The notes beneath the pieces are model-generated. The model saw nothing but the letters and a program-made list of their open reading frames with translations, did no database searches and was not told where the DNA came from. The translations under genes and the position numbers were made by a program. Positions 61,434 through 64,000 of a DNA stretch of 64,000 nt are shown one piece after another (position 1 is the first letter of the stretch; every line of letters begins with the position of its first letter). This stretch comes from Pseudomonas viridiflava. Its GTDB lineage: Bacteria > Pseudomonadota > Gammaproteobacteria > Pseudomonadales > Pseudomonadaceae. The DNA is taken from assembly GCF_900583165.1 (NCBI RefSeq), contig NZ_UTKY01000038.1, forward strand, positions 62,001-126,000. The letters run 5' to 3'.

Positions 61434-62357
61434 TTGAAAGCGCCCCGCGTTACCCTCGATCAATGGCGCACGCTGCAAGCCGTGGTCGACCACGGCGGCT
61501 TCGCCCAGGCGGCCGAAGCGCTGCACCGTTCGCAGTCCTCGGTGAGTTACACCGTGGCCCGCATGCAAGACCAGCTTGGCGTCCCACTGTTGCGTATCGA
61601 CGGGCGAAAAGCCGTGCTCACCGATGCCGGTGAAGTGCTGTTGCGGCGCTCCCGGCAACTGGTGAAAAACGCCAGCCAGCTGGAAGACCTCGCCCACCAT
61701 ATGGAACAGGGCTGGGAAGCCGAAGTACGCCTGGTGGTGGATGCTGCCTACCCGAATGCACGCTTGGTACGCGCCCTTTCCGCCTTTATGCCGCAAAGCC
61801 GCGGCTGCCGCGTGCGCCTGCGCGAAGAGGTGCTGTCGGGGGTAGAAGAGTTGTTGATAGAAGGCGTGGCCGACCTCGCGATCTGCGGTTTCAGTATTCC
61901 CGGCTACCTGGGTACGGAAATGAGCGATGTGGAATTTGTCGCCGTGGCCCACCCCGAGCACGCCCTGCACCGCATGAACCGCGAGTTGAGCTTCCAGGAC
62001 CTGGAAAGCCAGATGCAGGTGGTCATTCGCGACTCCGGTCGCCAACAGCCTCGCGATGTGGGCTGGCTCGGCGCCGAACAGCGCTGGACCGTCGGCAGCC
62101 TGGCGACCGCCGCCTCGTTCGTGGGCAGCGGCCTGGGCTTTGCCTGGTTGCCCCGGCACATGATCGAGCGCGAACTCGCCGAGGGTGTGCTCAAGCAGCT
62201 ACCCTTGGAACAGGGCGGCAGCCGCCACCCTACGTTCTACCTCTACTCAAACAAGGACAAACCTCTGGGGCCCGCCACGCAAATCCTCGTGGAGTTGCTG
62301 CGCACCTTCGACACTGCCCCATTGGACGCGCCTTTCGCCGCGCCCCGGCAAGCCTGA
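61434..62357 (+). CDS. LysR-family transcriptional regulator, TTG start
   Basis: This 307-residue protein reads (TTG) MKAPRVTLDQWRTLQAVVDH, then GGFAQAAEALHRSQSSVSYT, a LysR winged helix, and an effector domain. GAGGAA lies 8 bases before a TTG start. It is divergent from the small exported gene and followed by an alpha/beta hydrolase 14 bases on. Confidence 0.87.
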   Translation: MKAPRVTLDQWRTLQAVVDHGGFAQAAEALHRSQSSVSYTVARMQDQLGVPLLRIDGRKAVLTDAGEVLLRRSRQLVKNASQLEDLAHHMEQGWEAEVRLVVDAAYPNARLVRALSAFMPQSRGCRVRLREEVLSGVEELLIEGVADLAICGFSIPGYLGTEMSDVEFVAVAHPEHALHRMNRELSFQDLESQMQVVIRDSGRQQPRDVGWLGAEQRWTVGSLATAASFVGSGLGFAWLPRHMIERELAEGVLKQLPLEQGGSRHPTFYLYSNKDKPLGPATQILVELLRTFDTAPLDAPFAAPRQA

Positions 62358-62371
62358 AACGGAGTTCACCC

Positions 62372-63175
62372 ATGGCCTGGTTCGACCACGAAGGATGCAG
62401 CCTGCACTACGAGGAATACGGCCATGGCACGCCGCTGATCCTGATCCACGGCCTGGGCTCCAGCAGCCAAGACTGGGAGTTACAGATTCCCGTGCTGGCA
62501 GCGCATTACCGCTTGATCGTGGTGGACGTACGTGGCCATGGTCGCTCCGACAAACCCCGCGAGCGCTACAGCATCCGGGGTTTCACCTTTGACCTGGTCG
62601 CCCTGATCGAACACCTCGACCTGCCACCGGCCCATGTGGTTGGGCTGTCCATGGGTGGCATGATCGCCTTCCAGTTGGCGGTGGACGAGCCGACCCTGAT
62701 CAAGAGCCTGTGCATCGTCAACAGCGCGCCCGAGGTCAAGGTGCGCAGCGCCGATGACTACTGGCAGTGGGCCAAGCGCTGGAGCCTCGCACGGGCGCTG
62801 AGCCTGGCCACCATCGGCAAGGCGCTGGGCGACCGGCTGTTCCCCAAACCCGAGCAAGCCGACCTGCGCCGCAAGATGGCTGAGCGCTGGGCAAAGAACG
62901 ACAAACGTGCTTATCTCGCCAGCTTCGATGCGATTGTGGGCTGGGGCGTGCAGGAACGACTTTCGAGGATTACCTGTCCAACCCTGGTCATCAGTGCAGA
63001 CCACGACTACACCCCCGTGGCGCAAAAAGAAAACTATGTAAAACTGCTGCCCGATGCGCGTCTGGTGGTGATCGAAGATTCCCGCCATGCCACGCCCTTG
63101 GACCAACCCGAAGTCTTTAACGCAACCCTGCTCGATTTTCTAAAGACAGTCGAAACCACTACCCAGGATCACTGA
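62372..63175 (+). CDS. alpha/beta hydrolase
   Basis: This 267-residue protein has LILIHGLGSSSQDWELQI (oxyanion loop), a nucleophile GLSMGGMIAF (Ser93), DHDYTPVAQKE and a late EDSRHATPLDQPE (His about 246). It resembles BioH/PcaD-type lactonases and esterases. The substrate is unknown. GGAG precedes the ATG, 14 bases after the LysR stop; the cyclophilin gene follows 3 bases after its own stop, so at least these two are co-transcribed. Confidence 0.88.
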   Translation: MAWFDHEGCSLHYEEYGHGTPLILIHGLGSSSQDWELQIPVLAAHYRLIVVDVRGHGRSDKPRERYSIRGFTFDLVALIEHLDLPPAHVVGLSMGGMIAFQLAVDEPTLIKSLCIVNSAPEVKVRSADDYWQWAKRWSLARALSLATIGKALGDRLFPKPEQADLRRKMAERWAKNDKRAYLASFDAIVGWGVQERLSRITCPTLVISADHDYTPVAQKENYVKLLPDARLVVIEDSRHATPLDQPEVFNATLLDFLKTVETTTQDH

Positions 63176-63178
63176 CCC

Positions 63179-63742
63179 ATGCTGAAAAAAATCGCCTTCT
63201 TTGCCGGTTCCGTTCTGTTCGCTGCCAACCTGATGGCGGCCGAGCCTGCCAAGGCGCCCCACGTGCTGATCACCACCACCAACGGCGACATTGAAATCGA
63301 ACTGGACCCGGTCAAGGCGCCCATCAGTACCAAGAACTTCCTGGCCTATGTGGACAAGGGTTTCTACACCAACACGATTTTCCACCGCGTGATCCCGGGC
63401 TTTATGGTCCAGGGCGGTGGCTTCACCGCGCAGATGTCGCAAAAGCCAACCGAAGCCCCGATCAAGAACGAAGCCAGCAACGGCCTGCATAACGTGCGCG
63501 GCACCTTGTCGATGGCCCGCACGTCCAACCCGGATTCGGCCACCAGCCAGTTCTTTATCAACGTGGCTGACAACGCCTTCCTCGACCCGGGCCGTGATGC
63601 CGGTTACGCGGTGTTCGCCAAAGTAGTCAAGGGCATGGACGTGGTCGACATCATCGTCAACTCCCAGACCACCACCAAGCAGGGCATGCAGAACGTGCCA
63701 ATCGATCCTGTCATGATCAAGTCGGCCAAGCGCATCGACTGA
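63179..63742 (+). CDS. ppiA: periplasmic peptidyl-prolyl cis-trans isomerase (cyclophilin)
   Basis: This 187-residue protein has a signal peptide ([20 protein letters not shown]) and the cyclophilin domain: [20 protein letters not shown], then [15 protein letters not shown] (catalytic Arg and the F/M/Q/G run) and [13 protein letters not shown]. It speeds proline isomerisation of exported proteins. A large GC-rich hairpin follows. Confidence 0.92.
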   Translation: MLKKIAFFAGSVLFAANLMAAEPAKAPHVLITTTNGDIEIELDPVKAPISTKNFLAYVDKGFYTNTIFHRVIPGFMVQGGGFTAQMSQKPTEAPIKNEASNGLHNVRGTLSMARTSNPDSATSQFFINVADNAFLDPGRDAGYAVFAKVVKGMDVVDIIVNSQTTTKQGMQNVPIDPVMIKSAKRID

Positions 63743-63770
63743 GGTCTGCAGGGCTTTTTCAGGTAGCCCC

Positions 63771-63795
63771 GTGCGCGGCCCACAAGGCCGCGCAC
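63771..63795 (+). terminator. GC-rich hairpin after the cyclophilin gene
   Basis: GTGCGCGGCC (63771-63780) pairs with GGCCGCGCAC (63786-63795) around CACAA. It lacks a long T-run, so it may be a weak terminator or an attenuator. Confidence 0.6.
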
Positions 63796-63802
63796 GCATT
63801 TG

Positions 63803-63838
63803 AAAGGAGAGCCCGCCCGGCGGGCGTCAGACCTAATG
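63803..63838 (+). promoter_or_regulatory. ribosome-binding site separated from its start by a hairpin
   Basis: AAAGGAGA (63803-63810) is followed at once by GCCCGC-CCG-GCGGGC (63811-63825), and then the ATG at 63836. The linear spacing from GGAG to ATG is 26 bases, too long. If the hairpin folds, about 11 unpaired bases remain. Confidence 0.5.
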
Positions 63839-64000
63839 CTCTATCGTCGTTTTGAACAACTGATCGATATCTTCCGCGACGCGCCAAGCGCCGCCCCGCC
63901 CGACAAAGTCCTACCCTTCTACCTCTACTACCTGCGCCAGGTGTGGCCGCATTTTGCTGCCTTACTGGTGGTGGGCTTGATCGGCGCGCTGATCGAAGTG
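63836..64000 (+). CDS. N-terminus of an ABC exporter (permease/ATPase fusion), cut by the window edge
   Basis: The 55 residues visible read MLYRRFEQLIDIFRDAPSAA, then YYLRQVWPHFAALLVVGLIG ALIEV, which is the N-terminal cytoplasmic and first transmembrane part of a type-I ABC exporter (MsbA/multidrug type). The ATPase is out of view. An in-frame TTG at 63800 is an alternative start but overlaps the AAAGGAGA site. Confidence 0.68.
   Translation, partial: MLYRRFEQLIDIFRDAPSAAPPDKVLPFYLYYLRQVWPHFAALLVVGLIGALIEV

Noticed and set aside
1..64000. CRISPR arrays, tRNA or rRNA genes, insertion sequences, toxin-antitoxin pairs
   Set aside because: Repeats seen are REP palindromes; no spaced direct repeats, no complete cloverleaf, no transposase found.

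Overview
The window looks like a chromosomal segment of a Pseudomonas of the fluorescens complex. The evidence is the family content and the gene order (purM-purN, hda next to a PerM-type permease and a DUF2066 protein, cysM-rlmD-relA-mazG, gbuR-gbuA with two transporters, an OprD porin, FadL), the high GC content, and many copies of the REP palindrome typical of this group (core GGGGGCTTGCCCCC or GCGGGCTTGCTCGC). No tRNA, rRNA, CRISPR array, insertion sequence or transposase was found. All calls were made by eye, without database searches.

Layout. Positions 1-6200 hold small conserved proteins, the outer-membrane fatty-acid channel FadL, a periplasmic glutathione peroxidase, and a marR-MFS unit that ends in a previously untracked 39-residue membrane protein. 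Positions 6242-15540 form one minus-strand cobalamin operon, cobO-cobB-bluB-cbiB-cobD-cobQ-cobU-cobT-cobC-cobS, headed by a cobalamin riboswitch. Most of its genes overlap by 4 bases (ATGA or TTGA). It covers corrinoid adenosylation, a,c-amidation, side-chain amidation, aminopropanol attachment, lower-ligand (DMB) synthesis and nucleotide-loop assembly. Positions 15749-30000 are housekeeping: two NlpC/P60 lipoproteins, hda, perM, purM-purN, mazG, relA, rlmD and cysM.

Positions 30053-35995 hold one very large accessory gene. It encodes a 1980-residue dermonecrotic-toxin/LRR/NEL-type protein whose NEL-like domain appears to lack the catalytic cysteine. Positions 36664-42052 hold a guanidinobutyrase locus (LysR regulator, gbuA, NTF2-like protein, NCS1 permease, sodium:solute symporter). 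Positions 42117-43625 hold an odd two-Rossmann fusion protein with lost catalytic residues; a tRNA-like scrap lies about 140 bases upstream of it. Next come a PA1414-type 40-residue protein, a LysR/MFS divergent pair, an S1-domain RNA-binding protein, small envelope proteins, a DEAD-box helicase, an MscS channel and an OprD porin. Positions 55835-64000 are mostly transporters, divergent LysR pairs, an azoreductase, a cyclophilin and the start of an ABC exporter.

The most notable points are REP palindromes that have become the C-terminal codons of two proteins (CobB and the NCS1 permease), the apparent pseudo-NEL toxin, the degenerate dehydrogenase/FAD fusion, a MarR regulator that looks leaderless and shares a TATATACCCGC operator with its MFS target, an enlarged cobalamin riboswitch, and several dyads with LysR-type spacing between divergent genes. 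I saw no clearly new multi-gene defence or biosynthetic system.
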